Part shown: positions 36,649 to 45,060 of the stretch, piece by piece
Layout: every line of letters starts with the position of its first letter
How positions within the stretch are numbered: position 1 is the stretch's first letter
Assembly: GCF_016758255.1 (NCBI RefSeq)
Contig: NZ_QYAD01000003.1
Span: 124,001-188,000, forward strand
Direction: 5' to 3'
Origin: Leucobacter chromiireducens subsp. chromiireducens
Lineage (GTDB): Bacteria > Actinomycetota > Actinomycetes > Actinomycetales > Microbacteriaceae
DNA length: 64,000 bases
Translations under genes and position numbers: made by a program
The notes under the pieces: model-generated
What the model saw: only the letters and a program-made list of their open reading frames with translations
What the model was told of the DNA's origin: nothing
Databases searched by the model: none

Positions 36649-37941
36649 TCAGGCGTCGCCCGCGGTGATCGCCGCGGCTTCCTCCGTTGCCGTCTCGTGC
36701 GGGCGACCGATGTGCGCGAGGTGGCGGCCGCCGACGAGCAGTGCGACAATCGCGAGCACCACGGCGGCGGCACCAACGAAGTACGGCACGGGCGCACCAA
36801 GTGCGGCAGCGAGCGGACCCGCAATGGCCGGCGCAATCGCACCGCCCATGAAGCGGACACCCGAGTACGTGGACGACGCGACGTTGCGGGGCAAGTCCGT
36901 CGCCTCCATGACGGCTTCCGTGAGCGCGGTGTTCATTACGCCGAGCAGCAAGCCGCTCACCACAACCACTGTGACCAGGCCCGGCAGCGAGTCTACGAAC
37001 ACACCGAGCAGCACGAGGCAGACGGTCAGCCCGCCGAGCATCGTGAAGAGCACAGGGCGCAAACCGAGCTTGCGCGTCAGCACGGGTGCGACAAGCACCG
37101 AGGTGATCGCGAGCGCGAGCCCCCACCCGAAGAAGACGAGCCCGAGTTCGCTCGCCCCGAACTCGCGGCCGCTTGCGTGCGCGGCGGCCTCGAGTGGGTA
37201 GGGGCTGTACGCGAGCAGCATGAAGAAGCCGAAGTTGTAGCAGAGCGCCACGAGTGACAGCGCCAGCAGCGCCGGGTTGCGAAGCGCGCGGAAGCTCGCA
37301 AGGAGCGACACCTTCGCGGGCGGCTCTACCGTGGCGCCCGCGGCGGGCTTCGGGCTGCGCAGCAGTGCGAGGATCGCGATCAGCGCGATCGCCATGAGCG
37401 CCGCCGTACCAAAGAACGGACCCCGCCACGAGACGGAGCCGAGTGCCCCGCCGATGAGCGGGCCGGTGGCGAGGCCGATCCCAAGCGCCGCTTCGTACAG
37501 CACGACCGCCTGGCGTGCACCGCCCGCGGCGGCCCCCACAATCGCGGCGAGTGCGGTCGAGATGAAGAGCGCATTACCGAGGCCCCAGCCCGCACGGAAG
37601 CCGATGATCGCGTCGACAGAGCCCGCGGCGCCAGCGAGCGCCGCGAACACGACAACGAGCACGAGGCCGGCGATGAGCGTGCGCTTCACCCCGATGCGAC
37701 TCGACACCCAACTCGTGAAGAACATCGCGATTCCGGTGATGAAGAGGTAGCTCGTAAAGAGCAGCATCGTCTCGCTCGGCGTCGCTCCGAGCTCGCGACT
37801 GATCGCGGGCAGGATGGGGTCGACGAGGCCGATGCCCATGAAGGACACGGCGCAGGCGAAGGCAATGGCCCACACTGCGGTGGGCTGCTTCAGGATGGAG
37901 GGGCGCGGCGCGGTGGGCTGCGCGGCCTTCGCGGCGATCAC
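36649..37941 (-). CDS. MFS transporter (drug-efflux type)
   Basis: 430 residues from GTG 37941; twelve hydrophobic helices with a 2-3 loop SRIGVKRTL and a motif GIGLATGPLIGGALG at helix 5, as in drug:H+ antiporters. The annotated GTG has no ribosome site. In frame, 33 bases upstream at 37974, is ACG TCC GCT GAG ACC, with a perfect AGAGGAG 6 bases before it, so translation may really begin at that ACG, giving an MSAET-like N-terminus. Downstream of a MarR gene on the same strand, so probably a MarR-controlled exporter. Confidence 0.85.
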   Translation of the reverse strand: MIAAKAAQPTAPRPSILKQPTAVWAIAFACAVSFMGIGLVDPILPAISRELGATPSETMLLFTSYLFITGIAMFFTSWVSSRIGVKRTLIAGLVLVVVFAALAGAAGSVDAIIGFRAGWGLGNALFISTALAAIVGAAAGGARQAVVLYEAALGIGLATGPLIGGALGSVSWRGPFFGTAALMAIALIAILALLRSPKPAAGATVEPPAKVSLLASFRALRNPALLALSLVALCYNFGFFMLLAYSPYPLEAAAHASGREFGASELGLVFFGWGLALAITSVLVAPVLTRKLGLRPVLFTMLGGLTVCLVLLGVFVDSLPGLVTVVVVSGLLLGVMNTALTEAVMEATDLPRNVASSTYSGVRFMGGAIAPAIAGPLAAALGAPVPYFVGAAAVVLAIVALLVGGRHLAHIGRPHETATEEAAAITAGDA

Positions 37942-38021
37942 GGGTACGGCCTGGGGTGCGGTCTCAGCGGACGTGGGAGTCTCCTCTATAGAACGGGATG
38001 GATCGAGATTGGGATCGCGGG

Positions 38022-38055
38022 GCGCCGCCGCGCGAGATGCACGGCGCGGCGGCGC
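38022..38055 (-). terminator. GC-rich stem between MarR and MFS genes
   Basis: A perfect 12-bp, all G/C stem (38022-38033 with 38044-38055) with a 10-base loop, 12 bases after the MarR stop and before the MFS ribosome site. It lacks a U tract and may attenuate transporter expression. Confidence 0.5.
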
Positions 38056-38067
38056 GATGGGTCCCGG

Positions 38068-38526
38068 CTAGCGCGTGTCAGCGTCGATCTGGTCGCTGAG
38101 CTGCTGCAGGAGTTCGGTGGCGCGCACAAGGGTGGCGCGATCGAAGTCAGTGAGCTGCGCGAGGTGCGGATCGACCGCAGCCGCGGCGGTCTGCCGATAG
38201 TCGGCGAGCGCAGCACGGCCTGCGTCGGTCACGGCGACGAGCGTGGCGCGCCCGTCTTCGGGGTCGGGGCCGCGCGTCAGCCACCCTTCCCCCTCGAGCC
38301 GCTGCACCAGAGCAGTCATCGTGGGCTGCGCCACTCGTTGCTGCTGGGCGAGCACACTGATGCGGGTCGGGGTACGGCTCACCTCGCCGAGCACTCGCCA
38401 AGCGACCGTCGAGTAGTGCACTCCAGGCACACGGCCGAGCGTGCGCGTAAACCGGCTCGTGGCGACGAGCAAATCCAGAGCAGTGCGATCCTTATCCGCG
38501 GCAGCTGTGGCGATTTCTTTGCTCAT
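38068..38526 (-). CDS. MarR-family transcriptional regulator
   Basis: 152 residues from ATG 38526 (MSKEIATAAAD); a GTG at 38544 would add six residues and has GGTGAG farther upstream. The winged helix is clear (ISVLAQQQRVAQPTMTALVQRLEGEGWL), with the wing DPEDGRATLVAVTDAG. Directly upstream of the MFS exporter gene, which it probably represses. An imperfect AT-rich dyad (CTATGTAAATAG on the minus strand, about 38545-38556) lies just before the start and may be its operator. Confidence 0.9.
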   Translation of the reverse strand: MSKEIATAAADKDRTALDLLVATSRFTRTLGRVPGVHYSTVAWRVLGEVSRTPTRISVLAQQQRVAQPTMTALVQRLEGEGWLTRGPDPEDGRATLVAVTDAGRAALADYRQTAAAAVDPHLAQLTDFDRATLVRATELLQQLSDQIDADTR

Positions 38527-38595
38527 AGTCAGACAGAGTAGCACTATTTACATAGCTCACCTATTCATTGCCGCGGGACCAACGTCCACACAACG

Positions 38596-38632
38596 ACGCA
38601 GGGCCGGATCCCAATGGGATCCGGCCCTGCGT
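38596..38632. terminator. Terminator of the aminotransferase/mmsA operon
   Basis: A perfect 17-bp stem (38596-38612 with 38616-38632) with a 3-base loop, 12 bases past the aminotransferase stop. It isolates the operon from the MarR promoter region beyond. Confidence 0.85.
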
Positions 38633-38643
38633 TGCTTCGGCGA

Positions 38644-40032
38644 CTACGCCGTGACGTAGCCGTCTGCGACATCAAGTGCCGCATCGATGATCTCAAGGCC
38701 CGCGATGAGGTCTTCCTCGGAGATGATCAGCGGGGGCGCCACCTGCAGGCGGTTACCCGCAGCGAAGGGCCACAGCCCCTTCGCCTTGCACGCCGCCACA
38801 ACCGCGTTGAACGGAGCCGCAGCTTCGCCCGCCGCGTTGAACGGTACGAGCGGCTCGCGCGTCTCGGCGTTCTTCACGAGCTCGATGGCCCAGAAGAGCC
38901 CCGTGCCACGGACCTCGCCGACGGATGCGTGCTTTGCCGCCATCGCCTCGAGGCGCGGGCGCACCACACGCTCACCCAGATCGCGCACGCGCTCCAGGAT
39001 TCCCTCTTCCTCGAAGATGTCGAACGTGGCAACGCCGGCCGCACACGCGAGCGGGTGGCCCGAGTAGGTCAGCCCGCCGGGGAACGAGCGCTCCTCGAAC
39101 GTGGCGTGGATCGCCTCGCTGATCACCACGCCGCCAAGCGGCACGTAGCCCGAGTTGACACCCTTCGCGAAGGTGACGAGATCGGGGTTCACGCCGAACG
39201 CCTGGTAGGCGAACCACTCGCCCGTGCGGCCGAAGCCGGCCATGACCTCGTCGCAGACCATCACGATGCCGAACTCGTCACACAGCGCGCGCACGCCCTC
39301 GAGGTAACCGGGCGGCGGCACGAGAATGCCGTTCGTGCCGGTGACCGACTCGAGGATGATCGCGGCGATCGTGCCGGGGCCCTCAAGCTCGATGGTCTGA
39401 CGCAGGTGCGCAAGCGCACGCTCCGACTCCTGCTCCGGGGTCTCAGCGTAGAACGCCGAGCGGTAGGCGTACGGTCCGATGAAGTGGACGACGCCCGCGT
39501 CGAGCGTGCCGTTCGCCCAGCGGCGGGGCTCACCCGTGAGGGTGATCGCGGTGCCGGTGGAGCCGTGGTACGAGCGGTAGCGCGAGAGCACCTTCTGGCG
39601 ACCGGTGTGATGGCGCGCCATACGCACGGCGTACTCGATCGCGTCCGCGCCGCCGTTCGTGAAGAACACCGAGCGCGCACCCTCGAAGGAGTGCTCAACG
39701 ATGCGCTTCGCGAGCTCGCCGCGCACATCGTTTGCCATTGCGGGCTGGATGGTCGCGAGGCGACCGGCCTGCTCCTGGATCGCCTGCACAAGACCGGGGT
39801 GCTGGTGCCCCAGGTTCAGGTTGACAAGCTGCGACGAGAAGTCGAGGAACTCGTTCCCGTCGTAGTCCCAGAAGCGCACGCCTTCGCCCTTCGCGATGGG
39901 CAGGGGGTTGATGGCCCCCTGCGCCGACCACGAGTGGAAGACGTACTGACGATCGTTCGCGCGCACCTCGCGCTGCGCCTCGGTGTCGCCGAACTGCTGC
40001 TCGGCACCGTTCAGATCAATGTAGTCAGCCAT
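38644..40032 (-). CDS. Class III omega-aminotransferase (beta-alanine/GABA type)
   Basis: 462 residues from ATG 40032, with AAGGAG 8 bases upstream. Fold type I PLP enzyme of class III. It has the cofactor-binding segment FTNGGADAIEYAVRMARHHTG, the Asp of VCDEVMAGFGRTGEW, and the PLP lysine in TFAKGVNSGYVPLGG. It lies 25 bases after a CoA-acylating semialdehyde dehydrogenase gene. Transaminating beta-alanine to malonate semialdehyde, followed by oxidation to acetyl-CoA, is the best-fitting pathway. Other omega-amino acids or aminoisobutyrate remain possible. Confidence 0.87.
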   Translation of the reverse strand: MADYIDLNGAEQQFGDTEAQREVRANDRQYVFHSWSAQGAINPLPIAKGEGVRFWDYDGNEFLDFSSQLVNLNLGHQHPGLVQAIQEQAGRLATIQPAMANDVRGELAKRIVEHSFEGARSVFFTNGGADAIEYAVRMARHHTGRQKVLSRYRSYHGSTGTAITLTGEPRRWANGTLDAGVVHFIGPYAYRSAFYAETPEQESERALAHLRQTIELEGPGTIAAIILESVTGTNGILVPPPGYLEGVRALCDEFGIVMVCDEVMAGFGRTGEWFAYQAFGVNPDLVTFAKGVNSGYVPLGGVVISEAIHATFEERSFPGGLTYSGHPLACAAGVATFDIFEEEGILERVRDLGERVVRPRLEAMAAKHASVGEVRGTGLFWAIELVKNAETREPLVPFNAAGEAAAPFNAVVAACKAKGLWPFAAGNRLQVAPPLIISEEDLIAGLEIIDAALDVADGYVTA

Positions 40033-40057
40033 GACTGCAGTCTCCTTCGAATCCGTC

Positions 40058-41542
40058 TTAGCTGTTGCTCGGGAAGCCGAGGTCAACCTTCGACTGGTCC
40101 GGGTTCGGCCAGCGCGTGGTGACGACCTTCGAGCGGGTGTAGAAGTGCACGGACTCGGGGCCGTAGATGTGTGCGTCGCCGAAGAGCGAATCCTTCCAGC
40201 CACCGAAGGAGAAGGAACCGACGGGCACGGGGATCGGCACGTTGATGCCCACCATGCCGGCCTCAACCTCGAACTCGAACTGGCGCGCCAGGCCGCCATC
40301 ACGCGTGAAGATCGCGGTGCCGTTGCCGAACTGGTGCTCGTTGATGAGCTTGACGCCCTCTTCGTAGGTGTCAACGCGCACCACTGCGAGCACGGGGCCG
40401 AAGATCTCCTCGCGGTACACCTTCGAGTCGGTCTTCACGTGATCGATCAGCGAGACGCCAGTGAAGAAGCCGTTGCCCTCGAACTGGGTCTCACGGCCGT
40501 CGACCACCACGGTCGCGCCCTCGGCCGCAGCGCCTGCGACGTAGGACTCGACGCGCTCCTTGGCCTCCTTGGTGATGAGCGGGCCCATCTCCGATGCGGG
40601 GTCGGTGCCATCACCGATCTTGAGGTCCTTCATGCGATCGGCGATCTTCTGCACGAGCTCGTCGCCCGTGTTGCCCACGGCAACGACGACCGAGACGGCC
40701 ATGCAGCGCTCGCCAGCCGAGCCGTACGCGGCGGAGACCGCAGCATCAGCCGACATGTTGAGATCAGCGTCGGGCATGACGATCATGTGGTTCTTCGCGC
40801 CACCGAGCGCCTGCACGCGCTTGCCGTTGGCAGCTGCGCGCTCGTAGATGTACTTCGCAATGGGGGTCGAGCCCACAAAGCTGATCGCCTTCACCGACGG
40901 GCTGTCGAGCAGCGTATCGACGGCAACCTTGTCACCGTGTACGACGTTGAGCACACCGTCGGGCAGGCCGGCCTCGCGGAACAGATCCGCGATGAACACC
41001 GAGGCGGAGGGATCGCGCTCGGAGGGCTTCAGTACGACAGTGTTGCCGCAGGCGATTGCCGAGGCAATCATCCAGAGCGGAACCATCACGGGGAAGTTGA
41101 AGGGGGTGATCGCGGCAACAACGCCGACGGGCTGCTTCACCGAGTGCACGTCAACGCCGGTCGAGACCTGCTCGTCGCGTTCGCCCTTCAGCAGGTGGAG
41201 GAGACCCGAGGCGAACTCGACATTCTCGAGGCCACGTGCGATCTCGCCCGCAGCGTCCGAGAGGACCTTGCCGTGCTCGCTGGTGACAATCGCCGAGAGC
41301 TCGGGGGTGCGCTGCTTGAGCAGCTGGCGCAGGTTGAAGAACACGTCAGCGCGCTTCGTGAGGCTCGTCTTGCGCCACATCGGCAGTGCAGCCTGGGCTG
41401 CAGCAATGGCCTGCTCGACGGTCTCGACCGAAGCGATGCCCAGCTCGTGCTGCTGCTCGCCCGTCGCGGGGTTGTAGACCGCCTGGTAGCGCTCGCCTGC
41501 GTCGACCTTCTCGCCGCCAATGACGTGGGGAATGCGTGCCAT
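40058..41542 (-). CDS. mmsA: CoA-acylating methylmalonate-semialdehyde dehydrogenase
   Basis: 494 residues from ATG 41542 (GAGGG upstream). An aldehyde dehydrogenase with nucleophile Cys in GSAGERCMAVS. As usual for MmsA, the general-base Glu of other ALDHs is replaced (GGAKNHMIVMPDAD), consistent with CoA in place of water as acceptor. Converts malonate or methylmalonate semialdehyde to acetyl- or propionyl-CoA. Transcribed with the omega-aminotransferase and divergent from a PucR regulator, which links it to pyrimidine/beta-alanine or valine breakdown. Confidence 0.93.
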   Translation of the reverse strand: MARIPHVIGGEKVDAGERYQAVYNPATGEQQHELGIASVETVEQAIAAAQAALPMWRKTSLTKRADVFFNLRQLLKQRTPELSAIVTSEHGKVLSDAAGEIARGLENVEFASGLLHLLKGERDEQVSTGVDVHSVKQPVGVVAAITPFNFPVMVPLWMIASAIACGNTVVLKPSERDPSASVFIADLFREAGLPDGVLNVVHGDKVAVDTLLDSPSVKAISFVGSTPIAKYIYERAAANGKRVQALGGAKNHMIVMPDADLNMSADAAVSAAYGSAGERCMAVSVVVAVGNTGDELVQKIADRMKDLKIGDGTDPASEMGPLITKEAKERVESYVAGAAAEGATVVVDGRETQFEGNGFFTGVSLIDHVKTDSKVYREEIFGPVLAVVRVDTYEEGVKLINEHQFGNGTAIFTRDGGLARQFEFEVEAGMVGINVPIPVPVGSFSFGGWKDSLFGDAHIYGPESVHFYTRSKVVTTRWPNPDQSKVDLGFPSNS

Positions 41543-41703
41543 GCTGCTCGCCCTCTTTTCCATGGTGTGGGGATTTCTACCATCGCCCGGGCCATTCCGG
41601 GCAATGTGTTCGAAGCTCTCGGCTTCGGTGATCCCAGTGTGGCACTGAGCGAAGCGCAACACGACCGACAAAGCATCGCAGAATTCGCCCGATTCCGTAC
41701 AAT

Positions 41704-43368
41704 ATGTCTGACATGCACACTCCAGCCCCCGAATTCATCCCCATCACGGTGTCCGACGTGCTCGCCCTGCCGGAGCTGCAGGCGAGCGAACCCGAGCTCG
41801 TCGCGGGCGCCGCCGGGCTGTCCCGCAGCCTGCGTTGGGCGCACGTCGTCGCGGGCACCGGCGCCCTCGACCTCCTCGACGGCGACGAGCTCATCCTCAC
41901 GACCGGTGCCGGCTGGCCGACGGACCGTGACGCGCTCGACGAGCTCGCTCGGAAGCTCGTCAGCGCGAACCCGGCGGCGGTCGTGTTCGAGCTCGGCACG
42001 CACTTCGCGGCCGCCCCAGACGCGCTTGCCGCGGTCTGCGAGAAGCGCGGGATCCCGCTCATCACCCTGCACCGCGAGGTGCGCTTTGTGCAGATCACGC
42101 AGCGGATCCACCAGCTCGTGCTCGCAGCCCAGACCGAGGCGTTGTCGGCCCGCGCCGAGGTGCACACGATGCTCACCGAGCTGGGCCTCAACCGCAGCCC
42201 AGTCGACTACGTGATTGAGCGACTCTCCGAGACACTCGACGCCCCCGTGGTGCTCGAGGACTCCGCTGAGCACGTGGTCGCGTGGGCAGCACCAGATCGG
42301 GATCCGGAACGTGTCCTGCGCCCTTGGGCGGCCGGCGCCGGTGCCGAACTTCCCGTGGGCTCCGAATGGGTGACCGTCGAGGCGCAAGAGCGTCGGTGGG
42401 GGCGACTCCTCGCGCTGCCCGGCCCCCCGCACCCGGCTGGCCGGCGCACGGTCCTCGAACTTGGCGCCTTCGCGCTCGCCCTCGGCAGGCTCGCCGACGC
42501 GAGCGGGGAGGCCTGGCTGCAGCTCAGCTCCAAGCAGCTCTTCGACACACTGCTGAGCGGGCGGTACCGGCGCGACACCGAACTCGCGACCCAGCTCGCC
42601 GCCGCGGGGCTGCCCGTGAGCGAGCGCGTGCTGCTTGGAGCAACCCTCCGCGGCACGGGCGACTTCGGTGCGCACGAATCGCTTGAGCGCGCGATTCTTG
42701 AAACCGCGCTGCGCCGCGCTGTGGCGCCCGAGGGACGGGTGATCCTCGTTCCTGACGACGGCGCCGTTGGCGGCAACGCCGCGCTCATCGCACTGCTCTC
42801 CTTCCCGCCGGAGGACCCGCGCGTCGCACCGCCGGTTGGGGGTGCCGCGCCGCCCCTCGCGGCACGGCTCGCACGTGAGCTCGACATGCTCCTCCCGTCG
42901 ACCACCCCGGCGCCGTGGCGCGCACACCTATCGCTCGGCGCGGTGGGGCGCGGCGTGCGTGCACTCATCACCTCGCTTGAACGGGTGCGCGCGGCCGGCT
43001 CGCTCCGCCCGTCCGGGGCCATCGGCAGAGTCACGGCACAGCAGGCGGAGCGACAGGCCCTCGCGTACCTCGTGCGTGGGCTCTCCGCAGCCCCCGAAGT
43101 GCAGGAGTACGCGGCGCACACGCTCGGCCCGCTGCTCACGCACGATGCGGGATCGGGGCCGGGCCACACGGGCGATCTCATCGACGTGTTGCGCGCGTAC
43201 CTCGACCACCCCACGAACCGCTCGCTCGCGGCACAGCGCGCGCGGCTCTCCCGCTCTGTGTTCTACCAGCGCCTCGCACTGATCGAAGAACTGCTCGACG
43301 TGGATCTCACCGACGGCACCACGATTGCCACGCTCGCGGTGGCACTGCTGGCCCGCGGCGAGGGATAG
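41704..43368 (+). CDS. PucR-family transcriptional regulator
   Basis: 554 residues. The N-terminal purine-catabolism (PucR) domain has SDVLALPELQASEPELVAGAAG-like sequence followed by GDELILTTGAGWPTD. The C-terminal helix-turn-helix (PucR_2/CdaR type) is YLDHPTNRSLAAQRARLSRS. TACAAT at 41698-41703 directly precedes the ATG at 41704. If that is the -10 box, transcription would start near 41710 and the ATG at 41713 would be read leaderless, shortening the protein by three residues. Divergent from mmsA with 161 bases between, so it most likely activates the mmsA-aminotransferase operon. Confidence 0.9.
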   Translation: MSDMHTPAPEFIPITVSDVLALPELQASEPELVAGAAGLSRSLRWAHVVAGTGALDLLDGDELILTTGAGWPTDRDALDELARKLVSANPAAVVFELGTHFAAAPDALAAVCEKRGIPLITLHREVRFVQITQRIHQLVLAAQTEALSARAEVHTMLTELGLNRSPVDYVIERLSETLDAPVVLEDSAEHVVAWAAPDRDPERVLRPWAAGAGAELPVGSEWVTVEAQERRWGRLLALPGPPHPAGRRTVLELGAFALALGRLADASGEAWLQLSSKQLFDTLLSGRYRRDTELATQLAAAGLPVSERVLLGATLRGTGDFGAHESLERAILETALRRAVAPEGRVILVPDDGAVGGNAALIALLSFPPEDPRVAPPVGGAAPPLAARLARELDMLLPSTTPAPWRAHLSLGAVGRGVRALITSLERVRAAGSLRPSGAIGRVTAQQAERQALAYLVRGLSAAPEVQEYAAHTLGPLLTHDAGSGPGHTGDLIDVLRAYLDHPTNRSLAAQRARLSRSVFYQRLALIEELLDVDLTDGTTIATLAVALLARGEG

Positions 43369-43392
43369 GGGGCGAGCGCGTGGCGTGGCGCG

Positions 43393-44067
43393 CTACACCT
43401 GCGGTGTCCAGAGCGCCGGGTACGAGTGCCCCAGCGTGCGCACGAGTTCTCGCAACTTCGGCAGCGACAGCCCGATCACACAGCTCGGCGCCCCCTCGAT
43501 GCGCTCGATGAACGCGCCCGCGAGGCCATCGATCGCGAAGCCGCCGGCCAGCTCAAGCGGCTCCCCCGTCGCGACGTACGCGGCAAGCTCGTCATCCGTG
43601 AGATCGGCCGAGAGCGTCACGCTCGCAGTGTCCACTCCGCCCACCGCGGGGAGTTCGGCGGCGCTCGGCGCTGATCCCGATCCGCTCGTGCAATCAATCA
43701 GCCAGTGGCCCGAGTGCAGCACGCCCGTGCGTCCGCGGTGGTGCTGCGCACGGGCGAGCGCGATTTCGGGCTCGTGCGGCTTGCCGAGAATCTCGCCGTC
43801 GAGGAGGAACATCGAATCGCCGCCCAGCACGAGCCCGCCGCCCAGTTCGGCGATCTCTGCGCCGTGCCGCCGCACCACAGCTTCCGCTTTGAGCCGCCCC
43901 AGGTACTCGGTGAACTCCGGTGCCGACAGCGAGCGGCCGAGCTCCGCCTCACGAGCGGCCACCGCGGCGTCCTCATCGACCTCCGGCGAGAAACACACGG
44001 GTTCGATTCCCGCCCCGCGCAACACGGAGAGACGGGCTGGGGAGGTCGAGGCGAGGATGAGGCGCAT
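43393..44067 (-). CDS. Maf-family nucleotide pyrophosphatase
   Basis: 224 residues. Opens with LILASTSPARLSVLRGAGI, a variant of the Maf SASPRR motif. Contains KAEAVVRRHG and the catalytic Asp region LVLGGDSMFLLDGEILGKP, then the late GGFAIDGLAGAFIERIEG segment. Maf proteins hydrolyse dTTP/UTP or modified nucleotides and some slow septum formation. Convergent with the PucR gene, 24 bases apart, and divergent from the lipoprotein gene. Substrate subgroup not assigned. Confidence 0.92.
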   Translation of the reverse strand: MRLILASTSPARLSVLRGAGIEPVCFSPEVDEDAAVAAREAELGRSLSAPEFTEYLGRLKAEAVVRRHGAEIAELGGGLVLGGDSMFLLDGEILGKPHEPEIALARAQHHRGRTGVLHSGHWLIDCTSGSGSAPSAAELPAVGGVDTASVTLSADLTDDELAAYVATGEPLELAGGFAIDGLAGAFIERIEGAPSCVIGLSLPKLRELVRTLGHSYPALWTPQV

Positions 44068-44161
44068 GCCCCCAGCCTAGGCACTCTGGGCGGCATCGCG
44101 CGTGCGATCCGGCGCGCATGTTCGCACGGCGCGCCATTTCAACACGCGCTACCGTAGAAGC

Positions 44162-44965
44162 ATGAAGCTCACACGGAAGTCCACTCTCACCGCGTCGCTC
44201 CTCCTCATCGGCGGCCTCGCGCTCTCCGGCTGCAGCACGGCGGAGGCCCCCGCGAAGGATGGCGCCGCGTCCTCCGAGCAGGCACCCGCGGCCTCGGGCC
44301 CGCTCACCGAAGACAACTTCATCGAACGTATCGCTGCGGCGCAGCTCGCCGCCGGCACGATGCACCTGTCGATGGATATGGGCGACAGCGTCGATGGCGG
44401 CCTTGAGGCGGATCAGCAGCTCGCCAAGGACCCCAAGCAGGCAAAAATGCGCATGACCATGTCCGCATCGGGCATGGAGAACGAGATCATCCTCATTGAT
44501 GGCAAGCTCTACATGAACATGGGCGCGCTGTCGCAGAACAAGTACATGGATATGTCGGCAGACGAGGCCTCCGCAGGGAGCATCGACGCGATTCTCGAGC
44601 AGGCGAACCCCGAGGCGCAGCTGCAGGCGTTCCGCTCCGCGCTCACCGAGTTCTCGGCCGAGCCGAACTCCATCGAGATCGACGGCGTTAAGACCACCGC
44701 GCTCACGCTGACGCTCGACACGAAGAAGATGTTTGCGGCGAGCCTGCCCGAGGGCGCGACCGCCGATGAGCTCGTCTCGAAGCTCGGCGAATCGGTCGTC
44801 TACGAGATGTACGTCGGCTCGGACGACCTGCCCCGCCGCATCGTGATGCCGAATGTCGCCGGGCTCGGCACCGCAACGCAGAACTACACGAAGTGGGGCG
44901 AGCCGGTATCGATCGAAGCCCCCGCGGCCGACGAGATCATCGATCCCGCGAAGCTGCAGGGCTAG
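44162..44965 (+). CDS. Secreted lipoprotein, LppX/LprG-like
   Basis: 267 residues from ATG 44162. A signal peptide with lipobox LALSGC gives a mature Cys at about residue 24. The rest has the alternating strand pattern of LppX_LprAFG-like lipoproteins (TMHLSMDM, MRMTMSASG, IILIDGKLYMNMG, YEMYVGSDDLPRRIVM). Mycobacterial members bind lipids in a half-barrel. Single gene followed by a hairpin. Function here is unknown beyond envelope location. Confidence 0.82.
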   Translation: MKLTRKSTLTASLLLIGGLALSGCSTAEAPAKDGAASSEQAPAASGPLTEDNFIERIAAAQLAAGTMHLSMDMGDSVDGGLEADQQLAKDPKQAKMRMTMSASGMENEIILIDGKLYMNMGALSQNKYMDMSADEASAGSIDAILEQANPEAQLQAFRSALTEFSAEPNSIEIDGVKTTALTLTLDTKKMFAASLPEGATADELVSKLGESVVYEMYVGSDDLPRRIVMPNVAGLGTATQNYTKWGEPVSIEAPAADEIIDPAKLQG

Positions 44966-44973
44966 TCACCAGG

Positions 44974-44998
44974 CCGCGCGCTTCACGCGGGCGCGCGG
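44974..44998 (+). terminator. Terminator after the lipoprotein gene
   Basis: CCGCGCGC (44974-44981) pairs with GCGCGCGG (44991-44998) over a 9-base loop, just past the stop. No U tract. Confidence 0.5.
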
Positions 44999-45015
44999 CA
45001 CAGCCACCGCCCCCG

Positions 45016-45053
45016 TTCTCCCCTGGCAGAGCCGCCGCTCAGCCATGGGAGAA
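45016..45053 (+). promoter_or_regulatory. Hairpin covering part of the RNA methyltransferase ribosome site
   Basis: A 12-bp stem with one mismatch (45016-45027 with 45042-45053). Its 3' arm contains GGGAG, 10 bases before the methyltransferase ATG. A second G-rich stretch (45054-45059) remains free, so any effect on translation would be partial. Confidence 0.35.
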
Positions 45054-45060
45054 TGGGGGC

